Source of the DNA: JBCBTD01 sp039818825
Lineage (GTDB): Bacteria; Pseudomonadota; Alphaproteobacteria; Geminicoccales; Geminicoccaceae
Length of the DNA stretch: 64,000 nucleotides
Assembly (NCBI GenBank): GCA_039818825.1
Contig: JBCBTD010000003.1
Location: 62,001-126,000, forward strand
Direction of reading: 5' to 3'
Shown here: piece by piece, positions 34,293 to 43,268 of the stretch
Layout: the number at the start of each line of letters is the position of its first letter
Numbering within the stretch: the stretch's first letter is position 1
Program-made: the position numbers and the translations under genes
The notes under the pieces: generated by a model
Databases searched by the model: none
What the model saw: only the letters and a program-made list of their open reading frames with translations
What the model was told of the DNA's origin: nothing

Positions 34293-36508
34293 TGCGCCGG
34301 CATCACGTCCTTCGACCGCTGGTGCTGGCCGCGGCGGCCGCTGCCCTCTTGCACACCGCGCCGTGGACAGGGGCGAGCGCCCAGACCGCCGACGACGAAC
34401 GCATTCTCCTAGAGGCGGAGAGCCTCGCCTACGACCAGACCGCCGACCTGATCACGGCCGAGGGCAGCGTCTACTTCTCGCGAGGGCTCACGACGTTGAC
34501 CGCTGACCAGGTGGTCTACGACCGACAAACCCGGCTGGTCACGGCTATCGGCAACGTCGTGTTGGTCGACGAGGAAGGCCAAACCTACTTCGCCGAGCGC
34601 CTGCAACTCGACGACGCGATGGCCAAAGGCTTCGCCGAGAGCGTTGCCTCGCGCCTCGCCGATTCCTCGCTCATCGTCGCCAGCCGCGGCGACCGTGAGG
34701 ACGAGAACCGGACGGTCTTCCGCGACGTCAGCTACACACCCTGCCAAGTCTGTGCCGAGGACGACGATCCGACCTGGAGGCTGGAAGCCGACACGGTGGT
34801 CCACGACCAGGAGGATGAGACCGTACGCTACCAGAACGCCACGTTGCGCCTCGGCGACGTACCGGTCTTCTACACCCCCTACCTGCAACATCCGGACCCG
34901 CGGGTAGACCGGCAGTCCGGGTTCCTGACGCCGACGGCAGGCTACAACGACGACCTCGGCTTCGCAGTGGAGACCCCTTACTACGTGGTGCTGGCGCCGA
35001 ACCGCGATCTGACGATCCGGCCGACGTTCCTGACCAACGAGCCGCCGGTCCTGGCTTTGGATTTCCGCGACCTCCAGACCTTCGGCGCCACGCGCGCGAC
35101 CGTCAGCGGCACCTATGCGAGCTTCACCGATTCGGACACCGAGATTACCGACGACCGCTTCCGTGGCCACATCGACGCGGGCGGCCGCTACGTACTACCC
35201 CGTGGCTGGGTCACCGGCTTCGATCTCCGCGCGGCCAGCGACAAGTCCTATCTCCGCCGATACCGCATCACCGACGACAACGTGCTGAACAGCCGGCTGT
35301 TCGCGGAGCGCTACCGCAACGACAGCTTCGTCGACGTCTCGACGCTGGGGTTCCAGGGCTTGCGCACAACCGACGTTCAGCGCGAGATCCCGATCGCCCT
35401 GCCGCGGCTTTCCTCGTCCTTCTCCGGCCGCGTCGATGCGATCGGTGGGCGCTGGCGCCTGCGCCCGAACCTCCTCGGCCTCTACCGCAGCGATGGGGTG
35501 GACAGCGGGCGTGGCTCGATCGAAGCGGCCCTGGAAATCCCGAGGATCAGCCCCTATGGCGACGTGTTCAAGGCGGAAGTCAGTCTCCGCGGCGACCTCT
35601 ACGTCACCGACGGCGACGTTCAGACAGGCAGCCGCCAGGGGGGCACGCAGACCGAGGCACGCCTACTGCCTGCCGGCCTCTTGGAATGGCGCCGGCCCTA
35701 TGCGCGGACGCCCATGGACCCCTTGGGCGTCACCTATACGATCGAACCGATCGCCAGCCTGTACCTCTCGCCGACGGGGCTGAACGACCCCAACATCCCC
35801 AACGACGACAGCACGAGCTTCGAGTTCGACGAGACCAACCTGCTGCGCGCCAACCGCTTCACCGGCATCGATCTCTGGGACGAAGGCTCGCGGATCAACT
35901 ACGGCCTGCGCACAGCGGCCAACGGCTTCGACCGCGATCTCTGGTCGGTGTTCGTCGGCCAGAGCTATCGGTTCTCGCAGACCGACTTCTTCGAAGACTT
36001 CAGCGGCTTGGAGAACGACGCCTCGGACGTGGTCGGCCGGGTCGCACTCAGCCCACACCCCTGGATCGACGTCGACTACAGGTTCCGCGTCGGCTCGGAC
36101 TTCGGCAGCCTGCCGAAGAGCGATCTGCGCTTGGTCGGCGGTCCGCCGCGGGTCCGAGTCGCGCTTGGCCACCTGTTGCTCGACGAGGAGGAGAGCGGCA
36201 CGACCACGTTCGGCCGCCGTGAAGAGGGACGCGCAGCGATCAGCCTCCAACTGACGGACCGCTGGTCGGCAATCGCCGGCACCCGCCGCGACCTGGAAGG
36301 CGGCGAACCCATTTTCGAGACCTATGGCTTGGTCTACGAAGACGACTGCTTTCGGTTCGTGTTCGGTGTCGAGCGTGATTTCACCGACTCCGGCGATGCC
36401 AACGCGGGCACCACGGTCGCCTTCAGGGTGAGCCTGAAGAACCTGGGTGAGTTCGGCTTGGCCGACATCGGCCCTGCTTCCTTCGGGGCCAATGACGGCG
36501 ACAGTTGA
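34292..36508 (+). CDS. lptD: LPS assembly outer-membrane protein LptD
   Basis: Outer-membrane translocon, 738 residues, that with LptE inserts LPS in the outer leaflet. A signal peptide (LVLAAAAAALLHTAPWTGASAQ) is followed by an OstA-like beta-jellyroll (DQTADLITAEGSVYFSRG) and a large barrel. Cysteines that form the maturation disulphides are present as CQVC near residue 150 and a Cys in YEDDCFRF near the C-terminus. The end (SLKNLGEFGLADIG) is typical of the alphaproteobacterial form. It lies one base into lptG and is followed by surA. Confidence 0.94.
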   Translation: MRRHHVLRPLVLAAAAAALLHTAPWTGASAQTADDERILLEAESLAYDQTADLITAEGSVYFSRGLTTLTADQVVYDRQTRLVTAIGNVVLVDEEGQTYFAERLQLDDAMAKGFAESVASRLADSSLIVASRGDREDENRTVFRDVSYTPCQVCAEDDDPTWRLEADTVVHDQEDETVRYQNATLRLGDVPVFYTPYLQHPDPRVDRQSGFLTPTAGYNDDLGFAVETPYYVVLAPNRDLTIRPTFLTNEPPVLALDFRDLQTFGATRATVSGTYASFTDSDTEITDDRFRGHIDAGGRYVLPRGWVTGFDLRAASDKSYLRRYRITDDNVLNSRLFAERYRNDSFVDVSTLGFQGLRTTDVQREIPIALPRLSSSFSGRVDAIGGRWRLRPNLLGLYRSDGVDSGRGSIEAALEIPRISPYGDVFKAEVSLRGDLYVTDGDVQTGSRQGGTQTEARLLPAGLLEWRRPYARTPMDPLGVTYTIEPIASLYLSPTGLNDPNIPNDDSTSFEFDETNLLRANRFTGIDLWDEGSRINYGLRTAANGFDRDLWSVFVGQSYRFSQTDFFEDFSGLENDASDVVGRVALSPHPWIDVDYRFRVGSDFGSLPKSDLRLVGGPPRVRVALGHLLLDEEESGTTTFGRREEGRAAISLQLTDRWSAIAGTRRDLEGGEPIFETYGLVYEDDCFRFVFGVERDFTDSGDANAGTTVAFRVSLKNLGEFGLADIGPASFGANDGDS

Positions 36509-36533
36509 GCGACGAGGGATCAGGGAGAACCAG

Positions 36534-37778
36534 TTGCGCGGACCCGCACCCAACCGCCTGTGGCCGCTGCTCGCCATATTCCTGACACTCGTCTCCGCAG
36601 CGCCGGGTACCGCTTTCGCACAGGCGATCGTCGCAGTCGTGAACGACGGCCTCATCACCGATCTCGATGTCGAACAGCGGCTTCGGGTCGCGCTGATCGT
36701 CACCGACCTGCCACGCACCGACGAGAACGCGGCGCGGTTGCGGCCGCAGGTCATCAGCGCGCTGATCGACGAAGAGCTGCAGCGCCAGGAAGCTGAGCGG
36801 TTGGGAATCGGTGTGCCGGAGGAAGAGATCGACGCCGCCATCGCCGAAATCGCGGCGAGTAGCGGCGTGTCTCAGGACGCGTTCCTCGCCCGCTTTCGTG
36901 CCGCCGGTGTTCGCGACGACACGCTTCGGCGCCAGCTCGAAGCCCAGATCGTCTGGGTCGAGGTGGCGCGGCGCCAACTTGCCGGCCGCGTGATCATCAC
37001 CGAAGCGCAGGTCGACCAGGCGCTGCAACGGTTGAGCCGTGGCGAACGGCAGTTCCGAATCGCCGAGTTGGCGTTGCCGGTCTATGCGCCGGGCCAGGAG
37101 GAGCGGGTCGTCGCCGACGCCGGCCGCCTCCGTGAGGCGCTGCGCCGCGGCACGTCGTTCGCCGCCCTTGCCCGGCAATTCTCGGCTTCGGCGAGCGCCG
37201 AACGTGGTGGCGATCTCGGTTGGGTATCGGCTTCGGCGCTGCCGGCGGAGCTGGTCAGTATCCTGGAGACCCTTCCAGATGGTGGCGTGAGCGAGCCGAT
37301 CGTCACCCAACAGGCGGTGTTTTTGTTCCAGCGGCAAGGCGAACGCACGACCGGCGCCGGCGAGATGCGGGTCGATCTGCTGCTCGCCGATTTCGGCGAG
37401 GCGACGACCTTCGGCGACGAGAATCTGGCCGCCTTCGTCGAGCGCGCCCGGGAGGAGGCACTGAGCTGCCCGGCGTTCGAGGCGCTGCTGGCCGAGCAGC
37501 CTGGGATCGTGGTCGACGTCCAGAGCGACGTCGAACCGATCGGTCTCGACGAGCCGCTCGCCGGCACTGCGTTCAGCCAACCCATCGGCGTCGCTTCACG
37601 CCCGCTGGTCACCGACGAGGGTACCCTGGTGGTGATGGTCTGCCGGCGCGAGGGCGGCTTCGACGAGGAGCGCCGCCAGCAGGTGCGCGATCAGCTCAGA
37701 ACCGAAGCGATCGAACGCTTGGCATCGCGTTACCTCCGCAACCTCCGCCAAGACGCGTTCATCGAAGTCCGCGCTTGA
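36534..37778 (+). CDS. surA: periplasmic chaperone/peptidyl-prolyl isomerase SurA
   Basis: Periplasmic outer-membrane-protein chaperone, about 414 residues. A signal sequence (LWPLLAIFLTLVSAAPGTAFAQ) is followed by the SurA N-terminal chaperone domain (AIVAVVNDGLITDLDVEQR) and one parvulin/PPIC domain (ERQFRIAELALPV to VFLFQ), then a C-terminal helix. E. coli SurA has two PPIC domains; one is usual in this class. The TTG start is chosen because AGGGAG sits six bases before it and yields a clean signal peptide; an upstream ATG at 36492 would overlap lptD. pdxA, often next in this operon, is absent. Confidence 0.88.
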   Translation: MRGPAPNRLWPLLAIFLTLVSAAPGTAFAQAIVAVVNDGLITDLDVEQRLRVALIVTDLPRTDENAARLRPQVISALIDEELQRQEAERLGIGVPEEEIDAAIAEIAASSGVSQDAFLARFRAAGVRDDTLRRQLEAQIVWVEVARRQLAGRVIITEAQVDQALQRLSRGERQFRIAELALPVYAPGQEERVVADAGRLREALRRGTSFAALARQFSASASAERGGDLGWVSASALPAELVSILETLPDGGVSEPIVTQQAVFLFQRQGERTTGAGEMRVDLLLADFGEATTFGDENLAAFVERAREEALSCPAFEALLAEQPGIVVDVQSDVEPIGLDEPLAGTAFSQPIGVASRPLVTDEGTLVVMVCRREGGFDEERRQQVRDQLRTEAIERLASRYLRNLRQDAFIEVRA

Positions 37779-38644
37779 CCGACCCGGCTCTGGACGACCT
37801 GCCACCGGTCGCCGACGTCATCCGAACGGGTGGTCTCGCCGCCGACAAACGGCTCGGCCAGCACTTCCTGGTGGACCCGGCCATTCTCGACCGCATCGCT
37901 GCCGCCGCAGCCCCGCTGGGCGACGCCACCATCCTCGAGATCGGCCCAGGCCCAGGCGGCCTGACCCGCGCTCTGCTCCGCGCCGGCGCCAGTCAGCTCG
38001 TCGCGATCGAACGCGACCGCCGCTGCGTCGAGCTGCTCCAGCCGTTGATCACCGCCGCCCAGGGCCGGCTCCGCGTCATCCAAGGCGACGCGCTGGCTCT
38101 CGATCGGCGATCACTGCTCGCCGGCCCGACCATCATCGTCGCGAACCTCCCCTACAACGTCGCCAGCGAGCTGATCGTCCGCTGGCTGCGAGAGCCGGCG
38201 GACCTCCGTCGTTTGGTGGTTCTGGTGCAGCGTGAGGTCGGTGCCCGGCTGGCCGCTGCTCCCAACACCGATGCCTACGGCCGCCTGAGCGTGCTCGCGC
38301 AATGGGCCGCCGCGGTCGACACGTGCTTCGATTTGCCGCCCGGCGCCTTCCGGCCGCCGCCGAAGGTCCACTCGCGCCTGGTGCGGCTGACGCCCTACAC
38401 GACGCCGCCCCACCCGGCGCCGCTGACGGCGCTCGAGCGGATCACCGCCGCTGCCTTCGGCCAACGCCGTAAGATGCTGAAAACCAGCCTGAAAGCTGTG
38501 GTGCCCGACCCGTCGGCGCTGTGCGTCGCCATCGACATCGATCCCACGCGCCGCGCCGAGACCCTGACCATCGCCGAGTTTGCGAAGCTGGCACGGACCG
38601 AGCGAGCCATGGCCGCTTCCCGGAGCGGCGACGCGACGCCATAG
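37775..38644 (+). CDS. rsmA: 16S rRNA dimethyladenosine transferase RsmA/KsgA
   Basis: Methyltransferase of 289 residues that dimethylates A1518 and A1519 of 16S rRNA late in small-subunit assembly. Motifs are GQHFLVD (28-34), the SAM-binding LEIGPGPGGLTRAL (54-67), acidic AIERDRRCVELL, and catalytic NLPYN (124-128) in ANLPYNVASELIV. The TTG start overlaps the surA stop as TTGA and gives the expected length, with a short Asp/Pro-rich lead before the conserved core. It closes the LPS-transport operon. Confidence 0.93.
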   Translation: MTDPALDDLPPVADVIRTGGLAADKRLGQHFLVDPAILDRIAAAAAPLGDATILEIGPGPGGLTRALLRAGASQLVAIERDRRCVELLQPLITAAQGRLRVIQGDALALDRRSLLAGPTIIVANLPYNVASELIVRWLREPADLRRLVVLVQREVGARLAAAPNTDAYGRLSVLAQWAAAVDTCFDLPPGAFRPPPKVHSRLVRLTPYTTPPHPAPLTALERITAAAFGQRRKMLKTSLKAVVPDPSALCVAIDIDPTRRAETLTIAEFAKLARTERAMAASRSGDATP

Positions 38645-38736
38645 GGAACGTGGAACCGGACGGAGACTGACGATGGAACATTCGTCGCGAAGCAAGCGGG
38701 TGATCACAACCAGGCGACACTGCCTCAGGGTCACAC

Positions 38737-39654
38737 ATGGCTGACGAACACTGCCACGTCGCCATCGTCGGCGCCGGCCCGGCGGGTCTTTCCGCCGCAC
38801 TGACCCTGGCCCGATCCCTGCAACCGACGATCGTGTTCAACTCCCGGCACTCCGCACGGAACACGGCATCGCCGGGCTTCGGCGGCCTCCTCGGCCGCGA
38901 GCTCGCGACCTCTGAGGACCTGCGCGGCATCGCCCTCGGTGAGATCGAGCGTTACGGCTCCGTCCGGTTCCACGAGAGCGACGTCGTGCGGATCGGGCGG
39001 GAAGCCACGGGCGGGTTCACCCTCGTCGCCGCCGACGGCGCTGCGGCGCGGGCCGAGCGTATCCTTCTAGCCTGCGGCATGGTCGACCTCATGCCGCCGA
39101 TCCGCCGCCTCGACGACTTCTGGGGCACGAGTGTCATCAACTGCCCGTTCTGCCACGGCTTCGAGCTACACGGCCGTCCCTGGGGCGTGATCGTCAACCG
39201 CATACAGATGCTCGACGTCGCGGCGGTCTACACCACCTGGACCGACGACTTGTTGCTTTTCGTCGCCCCGGACGTCCCACTCGACGCCGACCGCCAAGCG
39301 CAGCTCGAGGCGCAAGCCATCCGCACCGAGCGGCGCCCTGTTCGGGGTCTGGTCGGTGACGGCACGAACTTGCGGGGGATCGAGCTGGCCGACGGCGAGG
39401 TGATCGAGCGGCAAGCGCTGGTCCTCTGGCCGTTCCAGAAGCAGGCCGACGTCGTTGCGACGATGGGCGTGCCGCTGGACGAGCAAGGCTACGTGATCGT
39501 CGACGACGGCTATCGCACGCAAAGGTCCGGCATCTATGCGGCCGGCGATCTGATCTACGCCGGCCACCAGAACGTCAACACCGCCATCCACATGGGTGCG
39601 CTGGCCGCCGCCGCCATGGTGCTGGACCGCTCGCTCGGAAGGGACGCGGACTAA
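38737..39654 (+). CDS. FAD-dependent thioredoxin-reductase-like oxidoreductase
   Basis: Two-dinucleotide-domain flavoprotein of 305 residues. FAD-binding GAGPAGLS (12-19) opens the protein, and a redox-active CPFCHGFE (Cys136, Cys139) is placed like the CxxC of thioredoxin reductase. The late segment IYAAGDLIYAGHQNVNTAI is the second FAD motif. Stand-alone enzymes of this type include disulphide-forming oxidases of secondary metabolism as well as unassigned reductases; nothing here selects between them. It stands alone, 92 bp after rsmA, and converges with an alpha/beta hydrolase. Confidence 0.85.
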   Translation: MADEHCHVAIVGAGPAGLSAALTLARSLQPTIVFNSRHSARNTASPGFGGLLGRELATSEDLRGIALGEIERYGSVRFHESDVVRIGREATGGFTLVAADGAAARAERILLACGMVDLMPPIRRLDDFWGTSVINCPFCHGFELHGRPWGVIVNRIQMLDVAAVYTTWTDDLLLFVAPDVPLDADRQAQLEAQAIRTERRPVRGLVGDGTNLRGIELADGEVIERQALVLWPFQKQADVVATMGVPLDEQGYVIVDDGYRTQRSGIYAAGDLIYAGHQNVNTAIHMGALAAAAMVLDRSLGRDAD

Positions 39655-39676
39655 CCGAGGACCGCCTGCCGGCCAC

Positions 39677-39691
39677 CGCGGTTGATCCGCG
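39677..39691. terminator. possible weak hairpin between convergent genes
   Basis: CGCGG-TTGAT-CCGCG forms a five-base GC stem followed on the plus strand by TTGTGT. It lies in the 42-bp space between the flavoprotein and the convergent hydrolase. The T-tract is poor, so termination here is only a possibility. Confidence 0.25.
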
Positions 39692-39696
39692 TTGTG

Positions 39697-40512
39697 TCAG
39701 ACGAAGTTCGCAACGTGTTCGATGACGGTCTCAGGTGCTTCCAGTTGCGGCAGATGGCCAACCCCTGGCATCGTCTCGAATTCCGCATGCGAGATCAGAG
39801 CGTGAAGTGCCCTGCCGCGTTCCAACGGGATCCATGGATCGTCTGCGCCCCACAGAATCTTGACGGGGCAGCGGATGCTACCGAAGCAAGGTTCGACCTC
39901 TGCCGTGTACCGCTCGTCGGCCTGGGCAAACTGTCGGTAGAAGCTGGCCCGGCCTTCTTCCGTCAGCCAAGGCGCGACGAGGGCCTCGAAATCGCGGCGA
40001 TCGACCGCCGTCACGAGCGCACCTTGGATGTAAGCCTCGACGACCGCCTTGTGGATGTGCGGGGGAAGACCAGCAAACGCCGCCACATGTCGGCCGACAT
40101 GGTCGAAGAACTCCGACCCCCACGGACGGATCGCCACGACGTTCATGAGCACGTAGCGATCGAAGTCGCAACCATGCAACAGATGCGCACGCAAGGTGGT
40201 CGCACCGCCAAAATCATGGGCGATGACGCTGGGGCGGCTCAGCCCCCAATGAACAAGCATTTCAGCAAAGACTTCGCCCTGGACGTCCAGCGAAGTCCGC
40301 TGGTTCGCAGACTTCTCTGATTGGCCGTATCCCGGCATGTCGTACCAGTGAACACGGTAGTTCTTGGCGAGTTGTGGTACCATGCGATGCCAGGAAAACG
40401 ATGACCAAGGCCAGCCGTGAGCGAGGACGACGTCCGGCCCTGCTCCACATCGTCCTGCCGAGACGCGGCCGGCAGACGTCATGAACTCCTCGCTCAGGCG
40501 CCATCCGCTCAC
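39697..40512 (-). CDS. alpha/beta hydrolase with Asp nucleophile (epoxide hydrolase/haloacetate dehalogenase type)
   Basis: Alpha/beta-hydrolase of about 271 residues. The oxyanion segment is AHGWPWSSFSWH, the nucleophile elbow is AHDFGGATT with Asp100 rather than Ser, the acid is in WGADDPW (Asp224/225) and the base is His253 in GVGHLPQLEAP. An aspartate nucleophile points to epoxide hydrolases or haloacid/fluoroacetate dehalogenases. The GTG start keeps the first beta strand (EEFMTSAGRV) and has AGG nine bases upstream; an ATG ten codons later is the alternative. No partner genes indicate a substrate. Confidence 0.82.
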   Translation of the reverse strand: MSGWRLSEEFMTSAGRVSAGRCGAGPDVVLAHGWPWSSFSWHRMVPQLAKNYRVHWYDMPGYGQSEKSANQRTSLDVQGEVFAEMLVHWGLSRPSVIAHDFGGATTLRAHLLHGCDFDRYVLMNVVAIRPWGSEFFDHVGRHVAAFAGLPPHIHKAVVEAYIQGALVTAVDRRDFEALVAPWLTEEGRASFYRQFAQADERYTAEVEPCFGSIRCPVKILWGADDPWIPLERGRALHALISHAEFETMPGVGHLPQLEAPETVIEHVANFV

Positions 40513-40762
40513 TGCTTCGTTCCTCAGCTCGTCGCCACGAACACACGGCACGCGTGCCGCCAGCGGAAACCAGAGATATGGGATGGTCGACGATCGGAAG
40601 GCGCCCGACGTGGCTGGGCCCGTGGCCGGTCCATCATCGAGTGCCCGTCGGCCGTCCTGGCGACCGGTCTGTCGCTCTCGCGGCAGGACCATTCGAACGC
40701 GTCGGCGGACTAGGTTGATCCACCATCGATCGCGCCGCGCACCGCTGGCCGCGACGCCGACA

Positions 40763-41413
40763 TCATCCTCGGAACCGCTCGACGAACCGAAAGAGGCTCG
40801 GCTGGCGCGCCCAGCGGAGGCGTTCGGCGATCAGCACGGCGCGGACTTGGGCGAGCGAGCGTTCCAGGTTCTCGTTGATGATGACGTAGTCGTACTCGGG
40901 CCACCGGGTCACGTCGTCGGCCACCTGGTCGAGCCGCCTTTGGATGTCGTCGGCCTCGTCGCGGGCGCGGTCGGTCAGCCGCCGATGGAGTTCCGCGGCG
41001 TTGGGCGGCAAGATGAACACGCTGACCACGTCTCCCTGCGCCGACGCACGAAGCTGTTGGGCGCCCTGCCAGTCGATGTCGAACAGCACGTCGCGGCCGG
41101 CCCGCAAGGCCGCCTCTACCGGCACCCGGGGCGTGCCGTAGCGGTTGCCGTAGACCTGGGCGTGTTCGAGCAAGGCACCGTCGTCGATCATCCGGACGAA
41201 CGCAGCCTCGTCGATGAAGTGGTAATCGCTGCCATCGCGCTCGCCCGAGCGTCGGGTCCGTGTGGTCACGGACACCGAGATCTGCAGGTTCTCGTCCTCG
41301 GCCAACAACGCCCGGGCGATCGTCGTCTTGCCGGCGCCTGATGGCGATGACAGAACCAGCATGAGGCCGCGCCGAAGACCCGCCGGCAACAGCGCTGCTG
41401 CTTCACTCGTCAT
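40763..41413 (-). CDS. gmk: guanylate kinase
   Basis: GMP kinase of 216 residues needed for guanine nucleotides. The P-loop is SSPSGAGKTT (22-31). GMP-binding and lid segments SVTTRTRRSGERDGSDYHF and VLFDIDWQGAQQL are intact. It has the length of the family. The ATG at this end is preferred; an ATG eight codons upstream has no better ribosome site. In many alphaproteobacteria gmk follows yicC and mltG; here yicC is missing and an SDR gene on the opposite strand separates gmk from mltG. Confidence 0.93.
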   Translation of the reverse strand: MTSEAAALLPAGLRRGLMLVLSSPSGAGKTTIARALLAEDENLQISVSVTTRTRRSGERDGSDYHFIDEAAFVRMIDDGALLEHAQVYGNRYGTPRVPVEAALRAGRDVLFDIDWQGAQQLRASAQGDVVSVFILPPNAAELHRRLTDRARDEADDIQRRLDQVADDVTRWPEYDYVIINENLERSLAQVRAVLIAERLRWARQPSLFRFVERFRG

Positions 41414-41480
41414 GGTGGTACTCACTCGGTCGTCCATCGGCCAGTGACTAGCGCGTGACCAGAGCCGGAACAACGCCGAC

Positions 41481-42263
41481 ATGCCATGCCATGGCGCAGC
41501 ACCGCCGCCGACCCACGTCCTGATCACCGGCGCCAGCAGCGGCCTGGGCGCCGCCCTCGCCCGCACCTACGCACGGCCGGGCCGACGGCTGACGCTTTGG
41601 GGGCGGGACGCCGGCCGGCTCGACGCCGCGGCAGCCTCCGGCAAGGCCAAGGGCGCGGTCGTCGACCAGACCATCGTCGACGTTACCACCGAGCCGCAGG
41701 TGGCCATGGCCATGGCGGCAGCGGACGCGAACCAGCCGCTCGATCTGGTCATCGCCAATGCCGGAATTGCGGGTGCGAACGACGCACCGGCCGCAGGTGC
41801 CGACGTGATTGCCGTCAACCTGCTAGGCACCTGGCACACGGCCACCGCCGCCATCCGCTCGATGCGCCCCCGCCGCCGGGGCCAGCTCGCCCTATTGAGT
41901 TCGCTCGCCGGCGAACGCGGTTTGCCGGGTGCCGCCGCCTATTCGGCCAGCAAAGCTGGCGTCAGGGTGCTGGCCGAGGCTTGGCGGGCCGAGCTGGCGC
42001 CGGTGGGGCTCAGGGTCAGCGCAGTCTGCCCGGGGTTCGTCGATACTCCGCTCACCCGTCGCAACCGATTCGCCATGCCGTGGCTGCTCGAAGCCGACGA
42101 TGCGGCAGAGCGCATCCAGCGGGGCTTGGCCGCGGATCGCGCCAGGATCGGCTTTCCTTGGCAGCTCGACTTGCTCACCCGCCTCGCCGCACGGCTGCCC
42201 GCCGATCTGGTCGACCCCGTGCTGCGCCGCCGGCGGCGCCCCGATCGCTCAGCCGCCGGGTGA
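41481..42263 (+). CDS. SDR family oxidoreductase
   Basis: Short-chain dehydrogenase of about 260 residues. The cofactor motif is TGASSGLG (16-23), NAG lies near 93-95, and the catalytic Ser140/141, Tyr154 and Lys158 (AAYSASKAG) are all present, so it should be active. The substrate is unknown. The C-terminal residues run into an arginine-rich end (RRRRRPDRSAAG) that overlaps the convergent mltG stop by 15 bases. Its position between gmk and mltG interrupts a conserved neighbourhood. Confidence 0.87.
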   Translation: MPCHGAAPPPTHVLITGASSGLGAALARTYARPGRRLTLWGRDAGRLDAAAASGKAKGAVVDQTIVDVTTEPQVAMAMAAADANQPLDLVIANAGIAGANDAPAAGADVIAVNLLGTWHTATAAIRSMRPRRRGQLALLSSLAGERGLPGAAAYSASKAGVRVLAEAWRAELAPVGLRVSAVCPGFVDTPLTRRNRFAMPWLLEADDAAERIQRGLAADRARIGFPWQLDLLTRLAARLPADLVDPVLRRRRRPDRSAAG

Positions 42264-43244
42264 CTTCGCCTTCTCGCGGACCAGTTGGCGCCACGCTTGG
42301 ACATTGCGGTTGTGGCCGTCCAAGGTACGGGCGAAGGCATGACCGCCGGTACCGTCGGCGACGAAATAGAGGTACTCCGTGTCAGCCGGGTTGAGCGCTG
42401 CGCGGATTGCCTCCCGCCCGGGATTGGCGATCGGCCCGGGCGGCAGCCCCGGATAGCGGTAGGTGTTGTAAGGATCGTCGACTTGTAGATCGCGCCTGGT
42501 CAGCGCCCGCCCCAGCGGTTCGTCGCCCTTGGTGAGCGCATAGATCACCGTCGGATCGGTCTGCAGCAGCATCGACTTCCGCAGTCGATTGACGAACACG
42601 CCGGCAACGATCTCGCGCTCTTCGGCGACGCTGGTCTCCTTCTCGATGATCGACGCTAGCACCAGCGCCTCGTCGGCATCGGCAAATGGGACGCTCTCGT
42701 CGCGCTCGGCCCAGGCCGCGTCCAAGGTCTCAGTCAGTGCCCGCTCGACCCGAGCCAACAGCCCGGCACGCGTTTCGCCGCGCTCGAAAAAGTAGGTGTC
42801 CGGCAGCAGCCGTCCTTCAGCCGGCGCGTCCGGCAGGTCGCCGACGAGGACCGGATCGGCGGCCAACGCCTCCATCACCTGCGCCACGGTCCAGCCCTCC
42901 GGTACGGTGAACCGGTGCTGGATGCTCTGGCCCTGGCGGACCGTCTCCAGCACCCGTGCCATCGGCACGCCAGCCGGGAAGACGTACTCCCCGGCCCTCA
43001 GTGGGCGTTCGTCGGTCGAAAACCGCGCCGCAGCCTCGAACAGCCAGGGCGACGAGACCACCCCAGCGTCGGCGAGTTGGCCGGCGATACCGCGCACACC
43101 GGTACCACGCTCGATCAGCACCTGCACCGGCTCGGCGTTCGGACCCGGCGACTCGAGCGACGACTGGAGACCCACGAGACCGACGATCACCAGCACCGCG
43201 CCCACTAGGGCAACGCCGGTGAAACCGCTCAGCCAACGAAACAC
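42249..43244 (-). CDS. mltG: endolytic murein transglycosylase MltG
   Basis: Inner-membrane-anchored lytic transglycosylase, 331 residues, which cuts nascent glycan strands and sets their length. One N-terminal helix (FTGVALVGAVLVIVGLVGL) anchors it; a LysM-like segment and the YceG fold follow. The catalytic glutamate is Glu201 in ASIIEKETSV. Other signatures include LLPDTYFF, LQTDPTVIYAL and PYNTYRYPGLPPGPIANPG. The start is GTG, 24 bases after the fabF stop. Placement after fabF is typical. Confidence 0.93.
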   Translation of the reverse strand: MFRWLSGFTGVALVGAVLVIVGLVGLQSSLESPGPNAEPVQVLIERGTGVRGIAGQLADAGVVSSPWLFEAAARFSTDERPLRAGEYVFPAGVPMARVLETVRQGQSIQHRFTVPEGWTVAQVMEALAADPVLVGDLPDAPAEGRLLPDTYFFERGETRAGLLARVERALTETLDAAWAERDESVPFADADEALVLASIIEKETSVAEEREIVAGVFVNRLRKSMLLQTDPTVIYALTKGDEPLGRALTRRDLQVDDPYNTYRYPGLPPGPIANPGREAIRAALNPADTEYLYFVADGTGGHAFARTLDGHNRNVQAWRQLVREKAKSPGG

Positions 43245-43268
43245 GCGCGTCGACCCGACCGCCGGCCG

